A stretch of DNA of 64,000 nt, from the NCBI GenBank assembly GCA_965230195.1, contig OZ245997.1, positions 4,526,001 through 4,590,000 of the forward strand. The letters are read 5' to 3'. The translations under genes were made by a program, and so were the position numbers. Below, piece by piece: positions 7,996-16,271 of this stretch. Source of the stretch: Putridiphycobacter sp965230195. Its GTDB lineage: Bacteria; Bacteroidota; Bacteroidia; Flavobacteriales_D; Crocinitomicaceae. Positions within the stretch are counted from its first letter, which is position 1, and each line of letters opens with the position of its first letter. Below the pieces are notes generated by a model. The model was not told where the DNA came from. It saw only the letters and a program-made list of their open reading frames with translations, and did no database searches.

Positions 7996-8003
7996 CACAA
8001 TTG

Positions 8004-8033
8004 AAAACCTTCCATTTTTTGGAAGGTTTTTTT
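8004..8033 (+). terminator. Rho-independent terminator of tRNA-Lys
   Basis: Stem AAAACCTTCC (8004-8013) pairs with GGAAGGTTTT (8021-8030) around a 7-base loop and runs into a T tract. It begins eight bases after the tRNA. Confidence 0.9.
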
Positions 8034-8063
8034 GTTTGGTAAGTTTTGGGGCGAGAAGCGTTG

Positions 8064-8107
8064 TGCCGAGCTTTGTCGAGGTATTTATGCTGAGCGTAGT
8101 CGGAGCA
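8064..8107 (+). repeat. REP-like extragenic element made of two imperfect 20-bp units
   Basis: TGCCGAGCTTTGTCGAGGTA at 8064-8083 and TGCTGAGCGTAGTCGGAGCA at 8088-8107 are diverged direct copies sharing TGC-GAGC and GTCG blocks. The local base composition is more GC-rich than the surroundings. Elements with GAGC(T/G)TxGTCG cores are common extragenic repeats in Bacteroidota. The element sits between the tRNA terminator and a second copy of the tRNA 3' end. Confidence 0.6.
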
Positions 8108-8109
8108 AG

Positions 8110-8123
8110 CCCAGCCAGATCAC
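8110..8123 (+). repeat. Second copy of the tRNA-Lys 3' end
   Basis: CCCAGCCAGATCAC repeats 14 bases of the tRNA-Lys gene and its flank (7983-7996) exactly. It lies 127 bases downstream of the original, on the same strand, directly after the REP-like element. It could be a remnant attachment site or a duplicate made with the REP element. Confidence 0.7.
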
Positions 8124-8183
8124 TAAAATGGTACAAGAAACATTCTCGGATAAGAGAGGGTCAATTAAATATTTCATCAGTAT

Positions 8184-9833
8184 TTACCTTGTATATTTTC
8201 TAGCAGCTCTAATAAATTGAAAATACATATAAGCTAAAAAAATTCTATACAATACATCAACAAAGTACGTCATTCCTGAAAACTCAGTCTTGATACCAGT
8301 CTTATTAGCTATAAGCACTTCAATTCTACTCAAAACATGGGTTGGATTAAACAGTTGCCAATGAATTGACCAAAATTCCATTCTAAAAAACTGAAAATCT
8401 CTATTCTCAAATGTATGAAGTAACCAACAAGACATCCCCACAGAGCCTACCAATAAAACTATTAATGCTAATACTGGGCTCCTTCCGTTAAGGTTTGTAA
8501 TAGTACCTAATGCCAGAAGCAGTGCATCTACAATAATTCCAATTTTTTTTGGCCAATTCCTAATATTCTTCCAATCACTCCACTTAATAAATCTGTAAAA
8601 CAACTCATTTGCCAAAGATTGAATTTCGTAAGACTTAAACTCAGCAATAGAAAAATTATCCTTTATTGCCTCAAAATTTAACTTTAACTGACGGTGAATA
8701 TTTCTTTTTCTACTCCAGATCTCTGTCTTTGCTACCTCAGTTTCTGCAAAATTAACCACTTCATAATTCCAATTCCACTCAACATTTTGAAGGTAAACCC
8801 TAGAAAAATCGCAATCGAATATTTGTATTTTGTCAAATGATCTTAAATTCATATTATAAAATTTTACATTATCGAAATCACATCTATTTATTTCAAAAAT
8901 TGTTTCGTCTCTCCACAGGTTTCTTGATGGCTCAATGTTACTAAAACTAAATTTATTACTAGTAGAGAAATTAGTCATTCTAAATTCACCAACAACTAAA
9001 TTAAAAAATGACAAAAACGAACTTGTAAAACTTCCAGATAATTCCATCACACTACAGGTTAAATTTTCAAAATTAACCTCTCCTCTTAATGCGCTTTCTG
9101 TAAGACTAATTTTGCCTGAGTAACAATTACGAAACACACCTGTTTCATTTTCTAAATGTAAATTGGAAATTTCCAAACCAAGCGTGATTATATCCTCGAA
9201 AACAAAACTACCTCTATTAACAATTAGATTCTCTATAATTACTTCTCCTACATCAAACTTTTTAATCTTTATCTCAGAATCGGAAGATGCAATAATAAAT
9301 ACACCTTTCATTGTTAACGAATCAAAATTATTGTAGCAATCAAAAATATTAATCGTAGAAAACTTCGAATCTTCAATTAATATTCCACTGATTTTCTTCA
9401 TAGGATGACTACTTATAGCTAGTTTATTTAAGGAGTTTTCATCTGAATTAACATTTATAGACATCCCCTTGATGTCACAGTTAACAACTGAAACACCTCC
9501 CATAAATTGGCATTTAAAAAGGTCAATTTCTGATGTAGTATTCTTGTAATTCTGTAGCCTGAATTCCTTATTGAAAACACACTCTTTGAATGAGTAGGTT
9601 AATCTATAACGTTGCAGTTGTACAGGCAAAGAAAAATCACAGTTAATCTTTACACTAGAAATTTCAATATCCACTTGTTTGAAACTTGGCTTATCTTCCC
9701 AAACTTTAAGAACAACGTGATCATTAAGGCGTAATTTTGAAATAGATACCTTTTTTACATCTGTAAGATCTCTAATGGCCTCCTGAATCTCATTAACAGG
9801 AATCAACTTTTCTAAATTACCTATAATTGTCAT
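8184..9833 (-). CDS. Pentapeptide/beta-helix-like protein with C-terminal membrane segments
   Basis: The 549-residue protein has no signal peptide. Residues 70-370 are built of about 20-residue units rich in F/L-x-x-C/S-x-F and N, as in pentapeptide-type right-handed beta-helices (for example IFEINRCDFDNVKFYNMNL and KIQIFDCDFSRVYLQNVEW). From about residue 385 there is RQLKLNFEAIKDNFSIAEF, a region found in Bacteroidota proteins that end in a membrane or ion-channel-like domain. Hydrophobic helices follow near 440-490 and 525-545. It is preceded by no recognisable promoter and lies alone, beside the duplicated tRNA tail. It may be an accessory gene. Function is unknown. Confidence 0.6.
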   Translation of the reverse strand: MTIIGNLEKLIPVNEIQEAIRDLTDVKKVSISKLRLNDHVVLKVWEDKPSFKQVDIEISSVKINCDFSLPVQLQRYRLTYSFKECVFNKEFRLQNYKNTTSEIDLFKCQFMGGVSVVNCDIKGMSINVNSDENSLNKLAISSHPMKKISGILIEDSKFSTINIFDCYNNFDSLTMKGVFIIASSDSEIKIKKFDVGEVIIENLIVNRGSFVFEDIITLGLEISNLHLENETGVFRNCYSGKISLTESALRGEVNFENLTCSVMELSGSFTSSFLSFFNLVVGEFRMTNFSTSNKFSFSNIEPSRNLWRDETIFEINRCDFDNVKFYNMNLRSFDKIQIFDCDFSRVYLQNVEWNWNYEVVNFAETEVAKTEIWSRKRNIHRQLKLNFEAIKDNFSIAEFKSYEIQSLANELFYRFIKWSDWKNIRNWPKKIGIIVDALLLALGTITNLNGRSPVLALIVLLVGSVGMSCWLLHTFENRDFQFFRMEFWSIHWQLFNPTHVLSRIEVLIANKTGIKTEFSGMTYFVDVLYRIFLAYMYFQFIRAARKYTR

Positions 9834-9994
9834 AATCTCTTGTATACGAATGAGCTATTCTATAAATATAAAGAGTAGGAGAGGTTTTATTGGTAATTAA
9901 TTTAAAAAAGGGGGGAAAACCTATCCACTCAATAGGAAAAAACCTCAGAAATTAAACAGGAAAAACCTTAAAAAGAAATGCAAACAAAGAACAT

Positions 9995-10498
9995 TCAAAA
10001 CCGATACCCCACCTTAACATTTATTTGCGCTCCCCAATATCGATAACTAACTTCCCCTGTTGAAAAATTTATCAGAGTTCTTTTGTCAAGTACAGGTCCA
10101 ATGGAAGCGCCAAGATTAACTTTTGAGTCAAAAAAACGGGTTACACCTATGGGAAAATAGACAGCCGGAATTGAAGCTATGTCGAAAAACAATCTATAAT
10201 AAGGCTTAACTCCAATAAAAAAACATGGTTTAAGTCGATTTATTTGCAGAGGATAGTAAGTAAGCCCTACTCCTATCCCCATTAGACCTGCTCCAACCTC
10301 ACCAATCATCTTATTATTAAAAATTCGGTCATACGAAAAACCTAAACCAGGTGATGTCCCACTCAGATTAAACGAAATTGAATTTTTCTTAACAACTGCC
10401 AATGAGTCTGTAGTAGACCCCAAACTTTGATTTGAAGTAAAAACAATAAAAAAGCAGACAAAAATTGCACTTAATTTCAACTTAGCTGACAATTTCAT
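9995..10498 (-). CDS. Small outer-membrane beta-barrel-like protein
   Basis: The 167-residue product starts with a signal peptide (MKLSAKLKLSAIFVCFFIVF, cleavage probably after SLG near residue 27). The rest alternates polar and hydrophobic residues with glycine turns (GLGFSYDRIF, GEVGAGLMGIGVGLTYYPL) and ends in VKVGYRF, an aromatic C-terminus typical of outer-membrane barrels of about eight strands. No named family is recognised. It follows the next gene on the same strand after 37 bases, so the two may be cotranscribed. Confidence 0.6.
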   Translation of the reverse strand: MKLSAKLKLSAIFVCFFIVFTSNQSLGSTTDSLAVVKKNSISFNLSGTSPGLGFSYDRIFNNKMIGEVGAGLMGIGVGLTYYPLQINRLKPCFFIGVKPYYRLFFDIASIPAVYFPIGVTRFFDSKVNLGASIGPVLDKRTLINFSTGEVSYRYWGAQINVKVGYRF

Positions 10499-10535
10499 TC
10501 TATAATCTTTAAGGGTTAAAAATATCTAAAACTGA

Positions 10536-10928
10536 TTAATTTCTCCTTTTTCTTTTAAAAAACCGGACTAATTCATAGATAATAAGAAAAAGAGCCACAA
10601 TAATGAAATACACTATAAGACCGATTAAATTATATGGATAGCCTCCATTAAATAAGGCTCCCCATGTGAGGTATAATGTAAATAAAAGTCCTGCAACGAA
10701 TAGTATTGTATTTAAGAGAACTGTTCCTTTAAGAGCAATCATACCACTGACAGAGTAAGCCATTAACCCACCTGTCCCTATTAATAAAATAATAGATTGG
10801 CCCGGCCAGTTAAAAAAGAAAAAAACACCTGCAAAAACAATTATTCCAACCCAAACTAAAACAGTACCTGGTTTGAAATTATAATTACTTTTTTGGTCTT
10901 CAGCCGGGTTATCAATAATATCTTCCAT
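10536..10928 (-). CDS. Hypothetical integral membrane protein, four helices
   Basis: The 130-residue product has a 20-residue acidic cytoplasmic N-terminus followed by four hydrophobic segments near residues 24-40, 45-65, 72-92 and 98-120, then a basic tail (FFKRKRRN) that fits the positive-inside rule. No catalytic motif or named family is recognised. It lies 37 bases upstream of the small barrel gene and is probably in the same transcript. Confidence 0.55.
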   Translation of the reverse strand: MEDIIDNPAEDQKSNYNFKPGTVLVWVGIIVFAGVFFFFNWPGQSIILLIGTGGLMAYSVSGMIALKGTVLLNTILFVAGLLFTLYLTWGALFNGGYPYNLIGLIVYFIIVALFLIIYELVRFFKRKRRN

Positions 10929-11038
10929 TCAGCAATTCAATCTATTTTTTTACTAAATATAGCTTATTATTATTTCATAGCTATTCACGTGAAAATATTT
11001 CATTATTGCAACAGATTTTTCATTGAGTAAAAGATTAC

Positions 11039-11046
11039 TAATTTTG
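11039..11046 (+). promoter_or_regulatory. -7 promoter element of the MORN/TonB gene
   Basis: TAATTTTG matches TAnnTTTG and lies 28 bases before the ATG at 11075. No convincing -33 TTG is found at the usual spacing. Confidence 0.4.
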
Positions 11047-11074
11047 CATCCTTGTATATCCAAACTTAAAATCC

Positions 11075-12046
11075 ATGTTTTCAATTATAAACAGAATACT
11101 ATTTTTTGCCTTAATTATTTTCATCATCAGTTGTGGTTCAAGTAACTATTACTATCCTAAACCGAAAGCAAATAACCAATATACATCAACATCCGAAGAA
11201 TTTAAAGGACAGTATGCCTCTTTTCTTTCTGAAGGGGAGACAGAAGTAAATTCATGGTATCACTATATGACCTCAAATACTGAAAATGGAGATTATATCG
11301 TCAGAACTTTTTTCCCTGAAAAAAATCAAATCACATCTTTGGTTACCTATAATTCCAAGGATTCCATGATTAAAAATGGTGACTTTAAGGAATGGTATGA
11401 TAATGGCTCAAAACTGGATGAAGGACAGTATTTAAACGGAAAGAAGACCGGAACCTGGAAGTATTTCCATTATGACACCAATATACTTAGAGACTCCGGA
11501 GAATATGTTCATGATGAGAAAGAAGGGATTTGGTTTGAATTCAACAGTGAGGGGCTAAAGAATGCAACGTATACTTATGTTGACGGTAGCAGAGAAGGAC
11601 AATTCCAGATGTTTGACTCACTAGGTAATATTAGCAATGAAGGTGTCTACAAAGCGGATACTATTTTTAGCCAAAACAACCCTGACCCTAAACCTGTTAT
11701 AGAAAATGTAGAACCTAAATTCAGTGCCTGTAAAAATACAGATACTATAAATGGGTACATTGTTGATTGCGATGGCAGGGAACTAGCTAATTTCATATCT
11801 CAACATTTCCTGTATCCTGAAAAAGCACGGGAATTAAATGTTCAGGGAACTGCTTATATTCAATTTGTAGTTGACAGCACAGGCCAGGTTCAGGATATAG
11901 AAGTCATGCGGGGAATTTGTGAACCTGTTGCTGAAGAATGTTTGAGGCTCATTAATAAAATGCCTGATTGGCACCAACCAGGGATACAAGCTGGCAAAGC
12001 TGTCAGGGTAAGATATACGATTCCTATCAGATTGAGACTGGGATAA
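11075..12046 (+). CDS. Lipoprotein with MORN-type repeats and a TonB C-terminal domain
   Basis: The 323-residue product begins with a lipoprotein signal peptide (lipobox IISC, Cys20). Residues 95-190 contain MORN/YwqK-like repeats such as GDFKEWYDNGSKLDEGQYLN and GKKTGTWKYFHYD. Residues 230-323 form a TonB C-terminal-like domain (YPEKARELNVQGTAYIQFVV, VRYTIPIRLRLG). A lipid anchor instead of the usual N-terminal TM helix means it cannot work as a standard ExbBD-coupled TonB. Such proteins are numerous in Bacteroidota and their roles are mostly unknown. It has its own promoter and no cotranscribed neighbours. Confidence 0.75.
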   Translation: MFSIINRILFFALIIFIISCGSSNYYYPKPKANNQYTSTSEEFKGQYASFLSEGETEVNSWYHYMTSNTENGDYIVRTFFPEKNQITSLVTYNSKDSMIKNGDFKEWYDNGSKLDEGQYLNGKKTGTWKYFHYDTNILRDSGEYVHDEKEGIWFEFNSEGLKNATYTYVDGSREGQFQMFDSLGNISNEGVYKADTIFSQNNPDPKPVIENVEPKFSACKNTDTINGYIVDCDGRELANFISQHFLYPEKARELNVQGTAYIQFVVDSTGQVQDIEVMRGICEPVAEECLRLINKMPDWHQPGIQAGKAVRVRYTIPIRLRLG

Positions 12047-12142
12047 TCAAAAGAATGTTAAAATGTGATTTTAAGGCCTGAAAAAGGGAGACTATTTATA
12101 GGAATTATTTCTAAATTCAACCATCATTAAAACTTTGATTTT

Positions 12143-12259
12143 ATGGAAGTAGTTCAGGTTGCCAGTCCGTTGATGTTATTCAGCATTATATTTTCACTTT
12201 TATTTCTAACAGGTCTGGTGATTCCGGGACTTTTGTTTTTTTCGGTTTTTGGGATATAG
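12143..12259 (+). CDS. Possible 38-residue single-pass membrane peptide
   Basis: An ATG at 12143 opens 38 codons ending at TAG 12257-12259. The peptide has a short polar lead (MEVVQVASP) and then one strongly hydrophobic segment (LMLFSIIFSLLFLTGLVIPG) long enough to span a membrane. No promoter or ribosome-binding signal is clear, and the ORF could be chance in T-rich DNA. It lies between a TonB-like gene and the TAGACAA array. Confidence 0.3.
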   Translation: MEVVQVASPLMLFSIIFSLLFLTGLVIPGLLFFSVFGI

Positions 12260-12263
12260 GTCT

Positions 12264-12340
12264 TAGACAATAGACAATAGACAATAGACAATAGACAATA
12301 GACAATAGACAATAGACAATAGACAATAGACAATAGACAA
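12264..12340 (+). repeat. Tandem heptanucleotide array, TAGACAA x 11
   Basis: Eleven perfect copies of TAGACAA run from 12264 to 12340 and stop six bases before the ATG of the beta-lactamase-like gene. Degenerate pieces (GGACAATAGATG, GACTATAGA) recur just after that gene near 13688-13720. Perfect arrays of this length are prone to slippage, so copy number may vary between cells and alter the promoter or leader of the downstream gene. It does not encode protein. Confidence 0.92.
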
Positions 12341-12346
12341 ATGTAA

Positions 12347-13681
12347 ATGAAATCGTTAACTACTTTTTTATTGGTAATTGTGAGTTTTTCAGTTTTCTCT
12401 CAAAACAAAAGTCAGGTTATTGAACGCTATATCAAACGACATGTTGAAAACGGAAAATTCAATGGTAATTTATTGATTACAAAAGGCGATCAGGTCCTCT
12501 ACTCCAAATCATTTGGTTTTGCTGACAGAGCCCACAAAATTGAAAATTGCGATTCCACAAAGTTTCTGATCGGATCAATCACAAAAACATTTACAGCACT
12601 GGCTATACTTATACTTGAAGAAGAAGAAAAATTGAAGTTGAATGATAAATTGTCAAAATACTTTCCTGACTTTCAATCTGCCAATAAAATAACCGTTGCT
12701 CAGCTACTGACACATACTGCTGGTATTGGTGATTATAGAATGCTTCAGGACTGGAAGGCAGACAGTCAATCTGAACATACCACACCTTATACTACCATTT
12801 CCAAAATGAGTAATATGGCATTACTTTCTGAGCCAGGTGAAAGATTCAGATATTCAAATGTTGGGTATATTCTTCTGGGGTTGATCATTGAAAAAGTTAG
12901 TCAGCTATCATTTGCTGATTTTATACAAAATAAAATTCTGAACCCATTGCAATTAAAAAATACAGGGATTATAGATAATCAGACTATAATTTATGGCTTG
13001 GCACAAGGCTATTCCTCCAACTCAAAAGAAACTATAAAAGCTGAATATATCAATTATCAACAACCCTTTAGTTCCGGTAATATGTATTCCACCACTCAGG
13101 ACCTTCTGAAATTCACAAAAGCGGTCATTAACGGTAAACTCATTTCACAAGAAAGAACAAAAGCCATTTTTGAAACCGGGCAATATTATGGTTACGGATG
13201 GGGAATCAGGAATTTCAATGGCATAAGGGCTTATGGTCACCATGGAGGGATGAATGGATTTATTGGTTCAATCACTTATATTCCAGAGGGTAATTACTTT
13301 ATCTGTTTGCTTACCAATGACAATAATACTCCCAAAGTAAGAATCACCAATGATCTGGTGGATATCATTTTAGGAAAAGTGGTTCCGCTACCAGAATCAA
13401 CTCAATTAATTGAATTGACAAAGGAGGTACAACAGGAAGTAATCGGAAACTACCTAGTTAAACCTGGTGATACCTTGAAAGTTTTTGAAGAAGGTGGAAA
13501 ACTGTATTTACAGGAAAACGGACAAACTAAACATGAAATGTTCCCGTTTGATCAAAATAGCTTTTCTTTTACACTACTTGAATTCAATGCCATATTTGAA
13601 GAAAGGAAAAACGATAAAGCACAGGTTTTAAAGTTTAAAGGAAGGGAAACAATACTGATGGCAGAGAGAATAAATGATTAG
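12347..13681 (+). CDS. Secreted serine hydrolase of the class C beta-lactamase / PBP4* family
   Basis: The 444-residue product has a signal peptide cleaved after about residue 19 (FSVFSQ). The family triads are complete: Ser77-x-x-Lys80 in IGSITK, Tyr169-Ser-Asn171 in YSNVGY, and the HHGG motif at 297-300 in place of KTG. A C-terminal domain from about residue 350 resembles the lipocalin-like tail found on esterase or peptidase members. Likely a periplasmic or exported peptidase/esterase; true beta-lactamase activity is not implied. The start codon directly follows an 11-copy heptanucleotide array, so expression may be tuned by repeat length. Confidence 0.88.
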   Translation: MKSLTTFLLVIVSFSVFSQNKSQVIERYIKRHVENGKFNGNLLITKGDQVLYSKSFGFADRAHKIENCDSTKFLIGSITKTFTALAILILEEEEKLKLNDKLSKYFPDFQSANKITVAQLLTHTAGIGDYRMLQDWKADSQSEHTTPYTTISKMSNMALLSEPGERFRYSNVGYILLGLIIEKVSQLSFADFIQNKILNPLQLKNTGIIDNQTIIYGLAQGYSSNSKETIKAEYINYQQPFSSGNMYSTTQDLLKFTKAVINGKLISQERTKAIFETGQYYGYGWGIRNFNGIRAYGHHGGMNGFIGSITYIPEGNYFICLLTNDNNTPKVRITNDLVDIILGKVVPLPESTQLIELTKEVQQEVIGNYLVKPGDTLKVFEEGGKLYLQENGQTKHEMFPFDQNSFSFTLLEFNAIFEERKNDKAQVLKFKGRETILMAERIND

Positions 13682-13785
13682 ATGGATGGACAATAGATGC
13701 TAGATTACAGACTATAGAAAGAAGTTTTTAAGTAACAGGTAGTAAGGAATCATTTTAAAATCTATTAATAATTTGAATTAGTTTA

Positions 13786-14205
13786 ATGACTAAAACACTT
13801 AAGAATATACTCGCTTTAATAAATGTTGTATTAGCTATACTAATTCATGGTTTTTCTTATTTCAAATTCTTTGAATCACATCCTAATTCAAAAGGGTGGT
13901 TTGAACTCCTTTTCATTATAAGTTCAGGCATTTTTATTATTAATGGTTTTATAATAAGTACAACACTACAACCGTTAAACAAACGCCTCAGATACCTGAT
14001 ACTCTCACCTTTTATATTAATTGGCGCTGTGCCTATTATGGTTCAGAACCCATATACTATAATTTTTGTAATTATTGTTTTAATTCTTGCATCAATATTA
14101 TCCCTATTCATAATTCTAAAAGCTAAAGATCGAAACTTATTGGTTTTAAATGGAATATTGATACCAATAAACCTTTTCCTTTTGTGGATAGTGATCAATA
14201 TATAA
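13786..14205 (+). CDS. Hypothetical integral membrane protein, four helices
   Basis: The 139-residue product is almost entirely hydrophobic, with four predicted transmembrane helices near residues 8-27, 38-60, 67-85 plus 88-113, and 118-137. Short charged loops (NKRLRY, LKAKDRN) separate them. No conserved motif is recognised. It stands alone between the hydrolase gene and a convergent poly-serine protein gene. The DNA on both sides is low-complexity and degenerate, which suggests turnover. Confidence 0.5.
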   Translation: MTKTLKNILALINVVLAILIHGFSYFKFFESHPNSKGWFELLFIISSGIFIINGFIISTTLQPLNKRLRYLILSPFILIGAVPIMVQNPYTIIFVIIVLILASILSLFIILKAKDRNLLVLNGILIPINLFLLWIVINI

Positions 14206-14274
14206 ATTAGACTAGGTTTATGGATCAAGGAATAAGTAATTAGAAATTGAAAACCAGAAATCAAGAATAAAGAA

Positions 14275-15432
<1,158 letters not shown>

Positions 15433-15532
15433 AAACTCAATACTAATAAGTTTAATAAATCTATTTAAAACAAGGTTTAATAGCTCATTACAGCTATATA
15501 CAAATCGTAGACGCTCTCAGACACCAAATAAC

Positions 15533-15551
15533 TATGCAACATTGTTGCATA
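15533..15551 (+). promoter_or_regulatory. Fur/Zur-family operator 1
   Basis: TATGCAACATTGTTGCATA is a perfect inverted repeat of nine-base arms around one central base; its core, TGCAACA-T-TGTTGCA, is the 7-1-7 layout typical of Fur-family regulators. It covers the -33 region of the downstream promoter (TTG at 15545-15547). Confidence 0.75.
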
Positions 15552-15567
15552 CAAATTAAAAACTCTT

Positions 15568-15575
15568 TATCTTCG
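15568..15575 (+). promoter_or_regulatory. -7 promoter element of the DUF1826-CobW operon
   Basis: TATCTTCG is one base off TAnnTTTG and lies 20 bases after the TTG inside operator 1. Operator 2 overlaps its right half. Confidence 0.5.
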
Positions 15576-15590
15576 CAACATTGTTGCATA
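15572..15590 (+). promoter_or_regulatory. Fur/Zur-family operator 2
   Basis: TTCGCAACATTGTTGCATA repeats operator 1 with two mismatches at its left end. The centres are 39 bases apart. It overlaps the -7 box and ends four bases before the ATG at 15595, so occupancy should block transcription initiation. Confidence 0.75.
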
Positions 15591-15594
15591 ATTT

Positions 15595-16245
15595 ATGATA
15601 GAAACTTTTTCACTTACCAATGCTGCTATCGGAAATCATGAAGATATTTTGCATGATATCCATGACAATGACAAGAGTATTGCCATATACGAACGTGATA
15701 TTCATGGTCTTCAAGCCGATATTAAAATATTGATGCAAGACTCATTTGAATACCGTGCTCACGGTGGATCAGATGAAATCTCAGGCGCTCTGGATAAAGA
15801 TTTTGCTTCCTACTTTTCTGATTCATCCAGGCTGATAAAAGATTTAAAAAAACAAATTGAACTTTTTTATCAGGTTACAAGATCATCTTCCTTTAATCTT
15901 TTATTGGCTACTGTTACTTCCGATATGTGCAGAAGATTTCATACTGATATGAATGACCTAAGAATGCTGTGTACTTATAGTGGACCTGGTACACTTTGGT
16001 TGACGGAAGACAATATTAACAAGGATGCACTCTACTCAAAAGAAGGTGATAAACCTATTGCCATTGATGAGAACGGAATCCAACAAGCCCCGTCTGGTGC
16101 AGTTATTATTCTAAAAGGAGGACTTTACCCAAAGGCAGGTTCCAAAGCAATACTTCACCGCAGTCCTTCTGTAGAAGAATCAGCACAAAAAAGATTATTA
16201 CTCAGAATTGATACAAATGACAGTTTAGGCGCTTTAATGCGCTAA
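15595..16245 (+). CDS. DUF1826 protein of a zinc-homeostasis operon
   Basis: The 216-residue protein carries the DUF1826 signature MCRRFHTDMNDLRMLCTYSG at about residues 111-130, continuing as GPGTLWL. Conserved Cys112, His116, Asp118 and Cys126 are plausible metal ligands or catalytic residues. It is cytoplasmic, with no signal peptide. It is the first gene of a four-gene run with CobW 26 bases downstream, and two Fur/Zur-type operators cover its promoter. DUF1826 genes are often neighbours of COG0523 genes, so a role in zinc-limited growth is likely. The reaction is unknown. Confidence 0.82.
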   Translation: MIETFSLTNAAIGNHEDILHDIHDNDKSIAIYERDIHGLQADIKILMQDSFEYRAHGGSDEISGALDKDFASYFSDSSRLIKDLKKQIELFYQVTRSSSFNLLLATVTSDMCRRFHTDMNDLRMLCTYSGPGTLWLTEDNINKDALYSKEGDKPIAIDENGIQQAPSGAVIILKGGLYPKAGSKAILHRSPSVEESAQKRLLLRIDTNDSLGALMR

Positions 16246-16271
16246 CCATACCAATAAATCAAGATTTACAA

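Noticed and set aside
7764..8042. 92-residue open frame across the tRNA-Lys region
   Set aside because: It reads through the complete tRNA-Lys gene, its promoter and its terminator; the protein has no coherent domain.
8032..8220. 62-residue open frame after the tRNA
   Set aside because: It is composed of the REP-like element and the duplicated tRNA tail, so it is a repeat artefact.
7983..9833. Integrated genomic island at tRNA-Lys
   Set aside because: The tRNA-tail copies enclose only 113 bases, and no integrase or further tail copy is found in the next several kilobases. The repeat is reported, an intact island is not.
12264..12340. CRISPR array
   Set aside because: The unit is seven bases with no spacers and no cas genes; it is a simple tandem repeat.
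12347..13681. True beta-lactamase (antibiotic resistance gene)
   Set aside because: The family includes many peptidases and esterases, and the KTG box is replaced by HHGG; resistance cannot be inferred.
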